Shown here piece after piece: positions 1 through 8,614 of a stretch of 32,587 nucleotides of DNA. This DNA is from Deltaproteobacteria bacterium. GTDB lineage: Bacteria > Desulfobacterota > Binatia > Binatales > Binataceae. Positions within the stretch are counted from its first letter, which is position 1; each line of letters opens with the position of its first letter. The notes beneath the pieces are model-generated. The model saw only the letters and a program-made list of their open reading frames with translations, searched no databases and had not been told where the DNA came from. The DNA lies in NCBI GenBank assembly GCA_021801125.1, contig JAJYYI010000143.1, forward strand, positions 1 to 32,587, in the 5' to 3' direction. The translations under genes were made by a program, and so were the position numbers.

Positions 1-70
1 CAAGCGCGAGCATCTTACCCGTGACGTTTTCGCGTCGGGTCCGCTCGTCATCCTGATCCGCCAGGCAAAA
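1..70 (-). pseudogene. Continuation of the cyclase/ATPase gene beyond the nonsense codon
   Basis: Reading on in the same frame after the TAG at 71-73 gives FCLADQDDERTRRENVTGKM and then LAL up to the window edge. This resembles the segment that normally follows PYLPLIELL in this cyclase/ATPase family (a D-DE-R-RE-VTGK-L-L pattern). The frame is open to base 1. A single substitution of a Tyr codon (TAY to TAG) would explain the interruption. The rest lies outside the window. Confidence 0.6.
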
Positions 71-1165
71 CTATCGCTTGAAGAGTTCGATCAACGGCAG
101 ATAGGGCGAGGCACGGCCGTACGAAACCGAAAACCCTTCCATCACAACGCATTCACTTTGCGACAGCAGCTTGAATTCGTGAAACAGGCGCGATTTGCCA
201 ACTCCCGCCTCCGCCATGACAGCCACGATCTGGCCGCGGCCTTCGTGCGCGAGCGTCAATGCCCGCCGCAATTGTTCCATCTCGTGATGGCGGCCAACAA
301 ATCTGGAAAGGCCGCGTTGAGCGGAGATCTGAAGCCGCGTCCGCAAGGGACCCAGCCCTATGACTTCGTAGACGTTGATCGGTTCGCTGACGCCCTTGAC
401 GCGTGTCAGGCCGAGCGGCTTTACCTCGAAATACCCGGCCGCCAATCTCTGCGTCGCCTCGGCGATCGCGATCGAGCCGGTCGGCGCCAGAGCTTGCATC
501 CGCGCGGCGAGGCTCGTCGAATGGCCGATGGAAGAATACTCGGTATGCTGGTCGCCGATACGGATCGAACGCACCACTACCTCGCCTGTATTCACGCCAA
601 TGCGAATCTCGATGGGCGGACTCCCGGCTGCTCGCAAACGCGCAGAATAAGCCCGATTTTCTTGCTGCATCCGCAAGGCCGCGTACAACGCCCGACGCGC
701 GTGATCCTCGTACGCGATGGGCGCGCCGAACAAGGCGAACACCCCGTCGCCGGTGGATTGCGCGATATAGCCGCCATAGCGACGCACTGAATCAATCATC
801 AGGTGCAGGGCGGGATCGACAATGGCGCGCGCTTGCTCGGGATCCAGCCCCTCCATCAGCTCCATCGAGCCCTTGATATCGGCGAACAGCGCGGTGACCG
901 TCTTCCGCTCTCCATCAACCGGAACATCAGCGACCGTATCCTCGGACGCTATGCGAATGTCATGGAGCGACCTTTTAAGCCCCGCCGGCAGGGGACCTGT
1001 GGCTGGCACGGAACGAAGAGCTTTCCCACATTCTCCGCAGAACTTGAACTGCGCCGGATTTTCAAAACCGCATTGCGAACAGCGATTCCCGAGCGGCGCG
1101 GCGCAATTCCCGCAGAACTTCATGCCGTCCGGGCTCTGAAAACCGCAGCTTTGACAGGCGTGCAC
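71..1165 (-). CDS. Zinc-ribbon / class III adenylate cyclase / ATPase protein, interrupted by an in-frame TAG
   Basis: Signalling protein expected to make cAMP or act as a cyclase-fold regulator. Two zinc ribbons open it (C4/C7...C18/C21 and C29/C32...C43/C46). A class III nucleotidyl cyclase domain follows (about 85-270) with both metal-binding aspartates in place: D96 in FADIKGS and D140 in STGDG. An AAA/STAND-type ATPase then begins, with Walker A EAGVGKS (319-325). Start is GTG at 1165, with TAAGG about 7 bases upstream. Family members usually run on for several hundred residues of ATPase and TPR repeats, but here a TAG at 71-73 stops translation after 364 residues, ending ...LIELFKR. The cyclase domain itself is complete, so a truncated product could still be active. 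Domain calls are sure; functional status is uncertain. Confidence 0.85.
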   Translation of the reverse strand: MHACQSCGFQSPDGMKFCGNCAAPLGNRCSQCGFENPAQFKFCGECGKALRSVPATGPLPAGLKRSLHDIRIASEDTVADVPVDGERKTVTALFADIKGSMELMEGLDPEQARAIVDPALHLMIDSVRRYGGYIAQSTGDGVFALFGAPIAYEDHARRALYAALRMQQENRAYSARLRAAGSPPIEIRIGVNTGEVVVRSIRIGDQHTEYSSIGHSTSLAARMQALAPTGSIAIAEATQRLAAGYFEVKPLGLTRVKGVSEPINVYEVIGLGPLRTRLQISAQRGLSRFVGRHHEMEQLRRALTLAHEGRGQIVAVMAEAGVGKSRLFHEFKLLSQSECVVMEGFSVSYGRASPYLPLIELFKR

Positions 1166-1985
1166 CTTGTAACCTTAGCTCGCCGGCCAACCTCTGCCAA
1201 TTACGAATTCGCACAAGACAAAAGCACCGACGACGATACCCCAGGGTCGCATTCACCACGCGAATGTCGTGGAAATTGCCGTCAAAAAAAGATTCTTGCG
1301 CCTTTCCCGCCGTTCGGGCTCAAGCCGGCTCGCGATGGGAGGCGGCTTCGTTGCGCCCGGCGCAGAAAGAAAAGCAAACCCCGATCAGCGATGCGCAGGT
1401 CCCATACCGGGCTAGCCTTTATTTGCAACCTGCCACAACGCACCGAAGTCTCCCCAGATCGATGTAACCAACACGCCTTCCGGCCGAGTCCGTCCATCCC
1501 GAGACTTTCCTTACGCTGTGTTTACTTTCGTTTCAATGCCATTTCCTAAGTTTCTGCGATTGTTGGCGCGGTTCGCATGCATTTGGCGCGCCACGCACTT
1601 GCATTTTAATTATGAATAAAACTCTTTAATATTCTTTTTCGATTTTCGTTGACAAGACCCATTCCTATGTATTTCCCTTGTCATACCTGAAGGCACCCGA
1701 CGCCGGCTATACGAAATGAAGCCGACACCCCTAAAGCCAAAGAGGCCCTCAATCCCGACCCTGTCGCCCGGCGGCTTGCTGCACGAAATCAAGAGGGCTG
1801 ACCCGCAGAGCAGGCGCAAAGGCTCCAATGGGGCAACCCACCATCTCACTTTCGAGCGAAGCGCTTCGGTGACTGTTCTTCATAGATTGGCCCCTCGTAG
1901 CGCAACGCGTCGGATTGTGGGCGGTTGGGTCGAGGAGTAATCGCGAGCGGGTGGAAAAGCCACAACAAGGGAGCGAAGTTCGCTG
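1166..1985. other. 820-base intergenic region between divergent transcription units
   Basis: No convincing gene was found. It separates the leftward cyclase gene from the rightward exporter operon, so both promoters should lie here. Bases about 1590-1680 are clearly AT-richer than the surroundings. They include a TTGACA at 1649-1654 that could be a -35 box for the exporter operon, but the only -10-like sequence (near 1670) is poorly spaced, so I do not call a promoter. Short reading frames crossing this region show no recognisable protein features. Confidence 0.5.
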
Positions 1986-3005
1986 GTGTTTATAGTGAGA
2001 CCCTGGTTTTCCGCATTGCACGGTCGTCTGTTGCTCCCGGTTATCGCGGGGATTTTGACGACCGTCGCGATGCTGATGGTGGCCGTGAAGGGCAGGTCCT
2101 ATTGGCTCACTCAGCGTTCGGGCTTCGTCCTGCAGGTTTCCGGAAACATCGAGGCCCATCAGAGCGCGTTGGGTTTCGAGTTGGTGCAAGGTCGGATCGT
2201 TTCGCTCTCGTTCGAAGAAGGCCAATGGGTTGAGAAAGGAACCGTGTTGGCCCGACTGAACGATGCGGATTACCGCCAGCATGTGGCGGAAGCTCAAGCA
2301 GCGTTGATAGTGCAGGAGAGGACGCTTGCCGAGGCGCAGCAGAGTTTCGTCGCCGCGCAGCACTCGGTCGCTGCGGATAACGCTGACCTCGCGCAAAAGC
2401 AAAGCGATTTTAACCGCTTTGCGATGCTTTACTCTGGCGGCGTGATTGGGGCGCGAGACTACGACCTGGCGCGCACCGCTATGTTGCAAACGAAAGCGAT
2501 ACGGCTGCGCGACTGGGCGGTTCAGCAGGCGCGCGCGAGGGCTATCGCTACCGCGCAAGCCAACATCAAGTACGCTCGTGAACAACTCGAGCGAGCGAAG
2601 ATTCTTCTTAATGATACTGTGCTGCGGGCGCCTTTCTCCGGTGTTTTGGTTACCCGGGACGCCGAGGTAGGTGAAGTGGTTGCTCCAGGCACGCCCGTGG
2701 TCACCTTGGCCGATCTCGACCATGTATGGCTGCGAGCGTATGTGAGCGAGACTGAACTCCAGAACGTTCATCATGGGGATATCGCCTCAGTCAAGACCGA
2801 CGGTTCTCACGGATGGCGCTATCGCGGCAGGGTTTCGTTCATCTCGTCACAGGCTGAGTTCACTCCAAAAAGCGTTGAGACCAGCGTCGAGAGAGTGAGC
2901 CTGGTCTATAGGATCAAAATCGACCTTGATAACCCACGCCATGAACTGAAGCCCGGCATGCCCGCTGACGCGGGACTTCCTGCGCAGGCTGACTTACGTC
3001 AATGA
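1986..3005 (+). CDS. HlyD-family membrane fusion (periplasmic adaptor) protein
   Basis: Periplasmic adaptor of an ABC efflux pump, of the YhiI/YbhG kind, linking the inner-membrane transporter to an outer-membrane channel. It has one N-terminal membrane segment (about 14-34) and a first lipoyl half (QVSGNIEAHQSALGF...). A long Ala/Gln/Glu-rich coiled-coil hairpin covers about 95-200. The second lipoyl half carries the typical LRAPFSGVLVTRDAEVGEVV. The C-terminal barrel ends near LKPGMPADAGL, the usual end of the family. Start is GTG at 1986 with AAGGGA upstream; a second in-frame GTG lies at 1995. It is first gene of the operon, 10 bases before the first ATPase. No outer-membrane TolC-like partner is seen in the window. 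Confidence 0.9.
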   Translation: MFIVRPWFSALHGRLLLPVIAGILTTVAMLMVAVKGRSYWLTQRSGFVLQVSGNIEAHQSALGFELVQGRIVSLSFEEGQWVEKGTVLARLNDADYRQHVAEAQAALIVQERTLAEAQQSFVAAQHSVAADNADLAQKQSDFNRFAMLYSGGVIGARDYDLARTAMLQTKAIRLRDWAVQQARARAIATAQANIKYAREQLERAKILLNDTVLRAPFSGVLVTRDAEVGEVVAPGTPVVTLADLDHVWLRAYVSETELQNVHHGDIASVKTDGSHGWRYRGRVSFISSQAEFTPKSVETSVERVSLVYRIKIDLDNPRHELKPGMPADAGLPAQADLRQ

Positions 3006-3015
3006 GCGCTCCGGC

Positions 3016-3966
3016 ATGAGCCACCCGGGCGAGTCGATAGTCGCCGTGCGCGGCCTTAGGCGAAGCTTCGGCTCTACGAAAGCCGTCGACGGTCTAAGCT
3101 TCGACGTTTCGAGAGGCGAGATCTTCGGCCTTGTCGGCCCTGATGGAGCGGGCAAGACCACCGTCATGCGAATCCTCGCGGGAGTGCTCACCGCCGATTC
3201 CGGGTCAGTCGAGGTGGCCGGATGCGACGTACGCCGATACCCCGAAAGCGTAAAGTCACATATCAGCTACATGCCGCAGCGCTTCGGACTCTATGAGAAT
3301 CTTTCCATCGATGAGAATATCGCATTTTACGCAGGGCTTTTCGGGGTCAGTCGACGTCAGCGCGAAGAAGTGGCTGCCCGCCTCCTCGCGCTTACCGGTC
3401 TGAGCCGGTTCCGGTCGCGGCTAGCCGGCAAACTCTCCGGCGGAATGAAGCAAAAGCTCGCGCTCATCTGCGCCCTGATCCACGAACCGCAACTTGTGTT
3501 GCTTGATGAACCCACAACCGGAGTTGATCCGATCTCGCGCGGCGAATTGTGGCACCTTCTCTACGAGTTGCAGGCGCAAGCTGTAACGCTGCTCATTGCG
3601 ACGGCCTATTTAGAGGAGGCGGAACGATGCAACGAGCTTGCCCTGATCCATCAGGGACGTTTGCTTGCCTGCGACAAACCGGAGCACCTCAAACGCCGCA
3701 TGGCGGGCGAAGTGCTCCGACTCGTCACGCCTGATCCCAGGTCGGCGCGCGACTATCTGGCCGCGGCCGAAGGCGTTCGAAACTGCGTCTTGATCGGCGA
3801 CGGAATTCGCCTCGTCGTCGACAACGCTGAGCTTCGCATGCCCGAGCTTCGGTCGCTGATGCTTCAAACCGAGTTGCGTTTTAGCAGCTTCGAACAGGTC
3901 TCTCCCACAATCGAGGATCTCTTCGTAGCGGGTGCTGCCGGTTTGTTGCAGGGAGCGCCTCAATGA
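3016..3966 (+). CDS. ABC transporter ATPase (first nucleotide-binding subunit)
   Basis: Energises the exporter. Walker A GPDGAGKT is at 41-48, a canonical signature LSGGMKQK at 140-147 and Walker B VLLDEPTTG from 161, with the catalytic Glu present. The switch (H-loop) histidine is missing: the motif reads IATAYLEEAE, with Ala at 197 where the second ATPase has His200. From memory, the same ATAY-type sequence occurs in the N-terminal half of the fused double-ATPase protein RbbA/YhiH, so this gene looks like the separated N-terminal half of such a protein. Its stop overlaps the next start (ATGA at 3963-3966), indicating translational coupling. A non-canonical ATP site is inferred; being an ABC ATPase is certain. 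Confidence 0.95.
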   Translation: MSHPGESIVAVRGLRRSFGSTKAVDGLSFDVSRGEIFGLVGPDGAGKTTVMRILAGVLTADSGSVEVAGCDVRRYPESVKSHISYMPQRFGLYENLSIDENIAFYAGLFGVSRRQREEVAARLLALTGLSRFRSRLAGKLSGGMKQKLALICALIHEPQLVLLDEPTTGVDPISRGELWHLLYELQAQAVTLLIATAYLEEAERCNELALIHQGRLLACDKPEHLKRRMAGEVLRLVTPDPRSARDYLAAAEGVRNCVLIGDGIRLVVDNAELRMPELRSLMLQTELRFSSFEQVSPTIEDLFVAGAAGLLQGAPQ

Positions 3967-4925
3967 CACCCGGCAACGGTGAAGACGCTGGCGCGATCAG
4001 GGTCGAAGGCTTGACCAAGCGCTTCCGCAGCTTCACCGCGGTCGACAACGTAACCTTGCTCGTCAGGCGCGGAGAAGTGCTCGGGCTTCTGGGTCCCAAC
4101 GGCGCCGGCAAGTCGACGCTAATTCGAATGCTGTGCGGAATTATGCGGCCCACCGCAGGATGCGTCCACGTTGCGGGGATCAACGTAGTCGAGCACGCGG
4201 AAGCTGTTCGCCAACACCTTGGCTACGTATCACAAAAGTTCTCGCTTTACGACGACCTCACCGCCGCCGAAAACCTCCGCCTGTTCGGCGGTTTGTATGG
4301 GCTTGGCGGACAAGCGTTGGTAGCTCGCGTGCAATGGGCGCTTGCGATTTCCGGCCTGGACGGAAAAGGCGACGTACTGACCCGAGATTTGGGGGGCGGG
4401 CTCAGGCGGCGTCTGGCGTTGGGTTGCGCGATGCTCCATCGACCGCCGATTCTAATTCTCGACGAACCCACTTCCGGAATCGATCCCATGTTGCGCAGGC
4501 AGTTCTGGGAGTTGATCCATCAATTTGCCGCCGAGGGAGTGACCGCCCTCGTCTCAACGCATTACCTTGACGAGGCCGACTACTGCAATCGGTTGGCGCT
4601 GATGAGCGCGGGGCGTCTGGTTGCGCTCGGAACGCCGCACGAGCTGCGCTACGCCGCGGCCAGGGGCGATTTAGTCAGGGTGGAATGCGACGCACCGGTG
4701 CGGGCGGCGGAAATGCTGAAAGCCGTCCCCGGCGTGCATGACGTCGCTATCTTCGGTAACGCGCTGCACGTATCGATCACTAACATGGAGCCGGAGGCGG
4801 CGCTTCGCGCCAGCCTCGAAGCACGCGGTATCGCCTGTATGAGTATCGAGGCCATCGAGCCTTCGCTAGAAGACGTGTTTGCGCAGCGTCTTGGAAGTGA
4901 CTCGCGCGAGGAGCCGGCAGATTGA
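3963..4925 (+). CDS. ABC transporter ATPase (second nucleotide-binding subunit)
   Basis: Second ATPase of the same exporter, equivalent to the C-terminal half of YbhF/RbbA-type proteins. Walker A GPNGAGKS is at 44-51, Walker B ILILDEPTSG from 163, and the switch His200 is in VSTHYLDEAD. The signature is degenerate: LGGGLRRR at 143-150, with Gly in place of the usual Ser. With the preceding gene this suggests a heterodimer in which one composite ATP site has lost both its H-loop histidine and its signature serine, while the other is intact. It overlaps the upstream gene by 4 bases and the downstream permease start by 1 base (TGATG). Confidence 0.95.
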   Translation: MTPGNGEDAGAIRVEGLTKRFRSFTAVDNVTLLVRRGEVLGLLGPNGAGKSTLIRMLCGIMRPTAGCVHVAGINVVEHAEAVRQHLGYVSQKFSLYDDLTAAENLRLFGGLYGLGGQALVARVQWALAISGLDGKGDVLTRDLGGGLRRRLALGCAMLHRPPILILDEPTSGIDPMLRRQFWELIHQFAAEGVTALVSTHYLDEADYCNRLALMSAGRLVALGTPHELRYAAARGDLVRVECDAPVRAAEMLKAVPGVHDVAIFGNALHVSITNMEPEAALRASLEARGIACMSIEAIEPSLEDVFAQRLGSDSREEPAD

Positions 4926-6061
4926 TGAACGCGCGTCGGACTTTGCTGGTAGCACGCAAGGAAGTAACTCACGTGCTGCGCGATCCACGCAGCCTATTTC
5001 TCGTGCTCTTGATGCCGCTCGCGCAGATGATGTTTCTCGGATATGGCGTTAATCTCGACGCTAAGCATATCCCGCTTTGCATCTTCGATCGTGAAGGAAG
5101 TCAAGCCAGCCGCACTCTGCTCAGCTGGTTCGGCGCCTCGGAGTACTTTAGCGTAGTGAATGTACTCCGTACCTACGACGAATCGGTGGCAGCGCTCGAC
5201 GCAGGCAGGTGCAGGATGGCGCTGGTCATTCCGGCCGACTTTTCCCGAGAGGTTAACGACAAGGGCAAAACTTCCGTCCAGGCGCTGGTTGACGCAACCG
5301 ACGACAACCACGCGAATCTCGCGATCGTCTACGCGCGCGCAGTTCTTGCGACCTATTCCGAGAAGCTCCGATTAGATTACCTAGGCCGCCGGGGATTCGC
5401 TCATCAACTTGGCCCGATCCTGACCGTCGAAACGCGCACCTGGTTCAACGAGGAACTAGAAAACAGAAACCTGGTCGTGCCAGGTGTGATGGTCATCGTG
5501 ATGGCCATGGTGGGGGCGTTGCTGACGTCGCTCACGATCGCGCGTGAGTGGGAGGTCGGCACGATGGAACAGCTCATCTCGACACCGATCAAGCCGATGG
5601 AGATCGCACTCGGCAAGCTTATCCCCTACTTTGCCATCGGGTTGCTGGACACGGCTCTGTGTGCGGAGATCGGCGTTTACTGGTTTAACGTGCCGATGCG
5701 AGGTTCGATAGTCACGTTGACCTTGGCCTCGTCGCTCTTTCTCGTCGTGGCGTTAGGGTCGGGGTTCTTATATTCGGCGGTTACCAAGAGTCAGTTCGGC
5801 GCAACGCTGGTCGCCCTCCTGATGACCTATATGCCGTCGCTTCTGCTTTCCGGCTTCGCTTTCCCGATAAGCCAGATGCCTTTCGCAGTGCGCTTCGTAA
5901 CTTATTTCGTTCCGGCGCGCTACTACGTGACGATTTTGAAAGGGATCTTCCTAAAAGGCGTGGGACTTAAGAGCCTTGCCGTGCCAACGCTGGTACTGGG
6001 TCTCTACGCGATAGTCGTGATGGTGCAGGTCACCGCTATCCTGCGCAAGACCGTCGACTGA
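4925..6061 (+). CDS. ABC-2 type permease, subunit 1
   Basis: Inner-membrane channel subunit of the exporter, of the YbhS/YbhR/YhhJ type (ABC2_membrane_3). The N-terminal cytoplasmic motif HVLRDPRSLFLVLLMP leads into the first membrane helix. A large extracytoplasmic domain follows (about 35-170), then five helices grouped in the C-terminal half. The segment TIAREWEVGTMEQLISTPIKP is the conserved ABC-2 coupling region (R-E-E-GT-EQL-TP). I chose ATG at 4925, which overlaps the previous stop, over the in-frame TTG at 4922. It is followed after 5 bases by a second, related permease. Substrate cannot be read from the sequence; relatives export drugs or other amphipathic molecules. Confidence 0.93.
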   Translation: MNARRTLLVARKEVTHVLRDPRSLFLVLLMPLAQMMFLGYGVNLDAKHIPLCIFDREGSQASRTLLSWFGASEYFSVVNVLRTYDESVAALDAGRCRMALVIPADFSREVNDKGKTSVQALVDATDDNHANLAIVYARAVLATYSEKLRLDYLGRRGFAHQLGPILTVETRTWFNEELENRNLVVPGVMVIVMAMVGALLTSLTIAREWEVGTMEQLISTPIKPMEIALGKLIPYFAIGLLDTALCAEIGVYWFNVPMRGSIVTLTLASSLFLVVALGSGFLYSAVTKSQFGATLVALLMTYMPSLLLSGFAFPISQMPFAVRFVTYFVPARYYVTILKGIFLKGVGLKSLAVPTLVLGLYAIVVMVQVTAILRKTVD

Positions 6062-6066
6062 GCGAG

Positions 6067-7200
6067 ATGTTGCGGCGCGTTTTTAGGCTACTGGTCAAGG
6101 AGTTGCTGCAGATCAGGCGGGATCGTTTCGCGCTCATCGGCCTTTGCGCCTTCCCCATCATGGAGCTTCTGATCTACGCGTACGCGGCGAGTTTCGAGGT
6201 TCGCAACGTGACGATGGCGGTTCTAGATCGCGACCATAGCCAGGAAAGCCGCGAGTTTTTGTCCCATTTGGTCGCCAGTGGTCGGTTCAAGATAACCGTT
6301 ATCGCCCGCGATCCTGGGGATATTGTGCGGAGCATAGACAGCAGCAACGTCGGCGCCGCCCTCCAGATAAACGCCGGGTTCGCCGAACTTTTGCAGAAAG
6401 GCCGAAACGCTCCGGTCCAGGTAATTTTCGACGGCACTGACTCGAATACCGCGCTTATCGCTCGCGGATACATAGAAGAGATTGTCGCCGGGCTCGCCGG
6501 AGATCGACTGCGTAACAGGCTGAACCATCTGGCCCCCCGCCTTACACCACTGCTCCCCGAAGTAAGGCTGGCCCAGCGCCCTTGGTATAACCGAGACCTC
6601 CGCAGCCGCTGGTTTTTCGTGCCGGGAGTTATCGGCGCCATCGCCTTGGTCGAAGTGCTGTGCCTGGGTCCAGTTCTGGTGGTACGCGAGCGCGAAAGCG
6701 GAACGCTAGAGCAGCTGATCGTGACTCCGTTGCGACCCATCGAGATGCTTCTGGGAAAGGCGGCTCCGATTTTCTTGATCGGGCTCATCAACGTGTTTCT
6801 GCTCGTCGCGATAGCCATCGCGTGGTTCCGCTTGCCGTTCAGCGGGAGCGTTTCCGCGCTGCTGGCGGGCACGGTGCTCTTCCTGTTCAGCACGCTGGGT
6901 ATCAGCCTCCTGCTCTCCACCAGCAGTTCGACGATTCAACAGGCCTTCGCGATGGGCTTCTTTTTCGTCATACCGGCGCTCGCGCTCTCCGGATTAATCT
7001 TTCCGATAGCTAGCATGCCGGTCGCTCTACAATGGCTCACCTATGTCGATCCACTGCGCTACTTCCTAGTCGTACTGCGCGACACATTCCTCAAGGGAAG
7101 CGGCATCGACCTCCTATGGCCTCAGCTCTTCGCGATGGGGCTTTTAAGCGTCGTATTGTTTAGCGCGAGCGCGTTAGCGTTCCGCAAGTCACTCGATTGA
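6067..7200 (+). CDS. ABC-2 type permease, subunit 2
   Basis: Paralogue of the preceding permease with the same layout: cytoplasmic start ELLQIRRDRFALIGLCAFP, one helix, a large external domain, then a C-terminal helix bundle. The coupling motif is VRERESGTLEQLIVTPLRP, and the last loop FVDPLRYF-like segment (TYVDPLRYFLVVLRDTFLKG) is typical of the family. Two unlike permeases and two unlike ATPases imply a heterotetrameric core, as in the YbhFSR exporter except that the ATPases are not fused. ATG at 6067 lies 5 bases after the preceding stop. The stop falls 47 bases before the preferred start of the patatin gene. Confidence 0.93.
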   Translation: MLRRVFRLLVKELLQIRRDRFALIGLCAFPIMELLIYAYAASFEVRNVTMAVLDRDHSQESREFLSHLVASGRFKITVIARDPGDIVRSIDSSNVGAALQINAGFAELLQKGRNAPVQVIFDGTDSNTALIARGYIEEIVAGLAGDRLRNRLNHLAPRLTPLLPEVRLAQRPWYNRDLRSRWFFVPGVIGAIALVEVLCLGPVLVVRERESGTLEQLIVTPLRPIEMLLGKAAPIFLIGLINVFLLVAIAIAWFRLPFSGSVSALLAGTVLFLFSTLGISLLLSTSSSTIQQAFAMGFFFVIPALALSGLIFPIASMPVALQWLTYVDPLRYFLVVLRDTFLKGSGIDLLWPQLFAMGLLSVVLFSASALAFRKSLD

Positions 7201-7247
7201 GGTGGCACGTGGAAGGCTGGGGAAATTCGCAAATAGGAGAGCGCGTC

Positions 7248-8453
7248 ATGAAAAGCGCCACGAGAAGCGCGGAACCGACGAGTGTAGGGTTCGCGTTACT
7301 GGCTCAGTCGCCCTCGATAATCTCATCGGTTGACGCTCTTGCGCGTCTATTACAGGGCGCAGGTCTAAGGGTGGAAATCCTCGACCTGCGGACGCTGTGC
7401 GCGCGCCAGGCGCGCCTATCCCCGCCCAACGGACACGTCCCAGCCTCGCATGGAACTGATAATACCGGGGGCAATGTGACGCGCCCTTGGCTCCTCACAG
7501 CCGACCGCTTAATTTTCGTGACGGACGCCGCTAACTTGCCGCCGCCGGAGGTCTTCGATCTCGCACTGGGCGGCGCGCCCGCCGACAGCGCCGAACTTAT
7601 CATAGTGCACGAAAAGGGAAGCGGCGCGCCGGCTGGAACGGATGCCGTCCTCGCTCGCTTGGGACCAAGGCTTCATCACCATATTCGCGAGGGAAGCACG
7701 GAAGACATCGCTCGTTTCGCGCGCTTGATTCTGGGACGCGGTGTCGGCGTCGTCTTTTCGGCCGGAGGAACCAGCATCCGGCGCAGGTTCGCCATGCTAG
7801 GCGCGCTTCATGCGCTGCGCGATCTTCGCGTGGCCCTGGATTTTTGGGGCGGCGCGAGCATCGGCGCCGTCGCCGCCGCCGTCGGCGCCGCGGAGGTCGA
7901 CAGTTCGGAGGCGTTGCGTTATTTTCGGCGAGCTTTTGTCGATGATGATGTTCTAAACGATCTCGAAGGAAACAAAATCACGCGGCTTTTGCAGGAAAGG
8001 TTCGGCGACGCCCGTCTAGAGGACTGCTGGCGCCCTTGCTTTTGCGTCTCGTACGACTGCACGTCGCAGCGGATCAAAGTTCATCGACGAGGTCCGCTCC
8101 ATCGGGCGATTCGCGCGAGCGTGGCAATTCCCGGCTTCCTGAGCCCCGTGGTTGAGCAGAATGAAACTTTGATCGACGCCGCGATGATTAACCCTCTGCC
8201 CGTGGACGTGATGCGCGAGCTTCACACCGGACCGATTATCGCGGTGGACATCATGTCCAATGCGCTCAACGTCGCCGTTGGCGCGCGAACGACTGCGCCC
8301 GATCATTTGCTCAAGCCCGAAATGCCGCCACTTGAACAACCTGGGTCCCGCGACTGGGCCGACTACGAAAGAGTAGTAGATTCAGCTTATCACTACGTCT
8401 TTAACGTGTTCGACAAGGCTGCCGTAGACCTGCCGCGCGCCTGGGAAGTCTGA
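7248..8453 (+). CDS. NTE-type patatin-like phospholipase
   Basis: Predicted serine lipid hydrolase (lysophospholipase/phospholipase) of the neuropathy-target-esterase/RssA group. The nucleophile elbow is GAS204IG and the dyad aspartate D310 is in LIDAAMINPLPVD (family form is DG-G/A). Residues about 80-165, ending in a HHHIREG...ARFARLILGR segment, match the linker that in mycobacterial-type proteins joins a cNMP-binding domain to the patatin domain. No cNMP-binding domain is present here. The oxyanion-hole motif is altered: AGGTSIRRR where GGGARG is usual. Start ATG 7248 has AGGAG at 7235-7239; an in-frame TTG at 7197 overlapping the permease stop is less likely. Being last in the exporter operon suggests a lipid-related role, which is inference. 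Confidence 0.85.
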   Translation: MKSATRSAEPTSVGFALLAQSPSIISSVDALARLLQGAGLRVEILDLRTLCARQARLSPPNGHVPASHGTDNTGGNVTRPWLLTADRLIFVTDAANLPPPEVFDLALGGAPADSAELIIVHEKGSGAPAGTDAVLARLGPRLHHHIREGSTEDIARFARLILGRGVGVVFSAGGTSIRRRFAMLGALHALRDLRVALDFWGGASIGAVAAAVGAAEVDSSEALRYFRRAFVDDDVLNDLEGNKITRLLQERFGDARLEDCWRPCFCVSYDCTSQRIKVHRRGPLHRAIRASVAIPGFLSPVVEQNETLIDAAMINPLPVDVMRELHTGPIIAVDIMSNALNVAVGARTTAPDHLLKPEMPPLEQPGSRDWADYERVVDSAYHYVFNVFDKAAVDLPRAWEV

Positions 8454-8614
8454 GCGAGACCGGCGGCGGCGCCACGTTAAAGCTAAGGTGCTTCACCCGT
8501 GTTCGTTGCACGTGTGGGCATGCCACGGATCGCGCCCGGGCCGGCTGCGTCCGGCGCCGGTCGGGATTCGCGTTCGTTATAGCCCACAAGCCGAGTCGGT
8601 TCAGCTCGAATGAG

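Noticed and set aside
1649-1675. TTGACA with a downstream T/A-rich sequence as exporter promoter
   Set aside because: The only -10-like hexamer is at a 15-base spacing and poor; too weak to call.
1749-2774. 341-codon minus-strand frame opposite the HlyD gene
   Set aside because: No domain features; it mirrors a clear HlyD-family gene and arises from GC-rich codon structure.
8454-8614. GC-rich inverted segments after the patatin stop as an operon terminator
   Set aside because: Only imperfect short pairings (GCCGGC/GCCGG types) and no T run.
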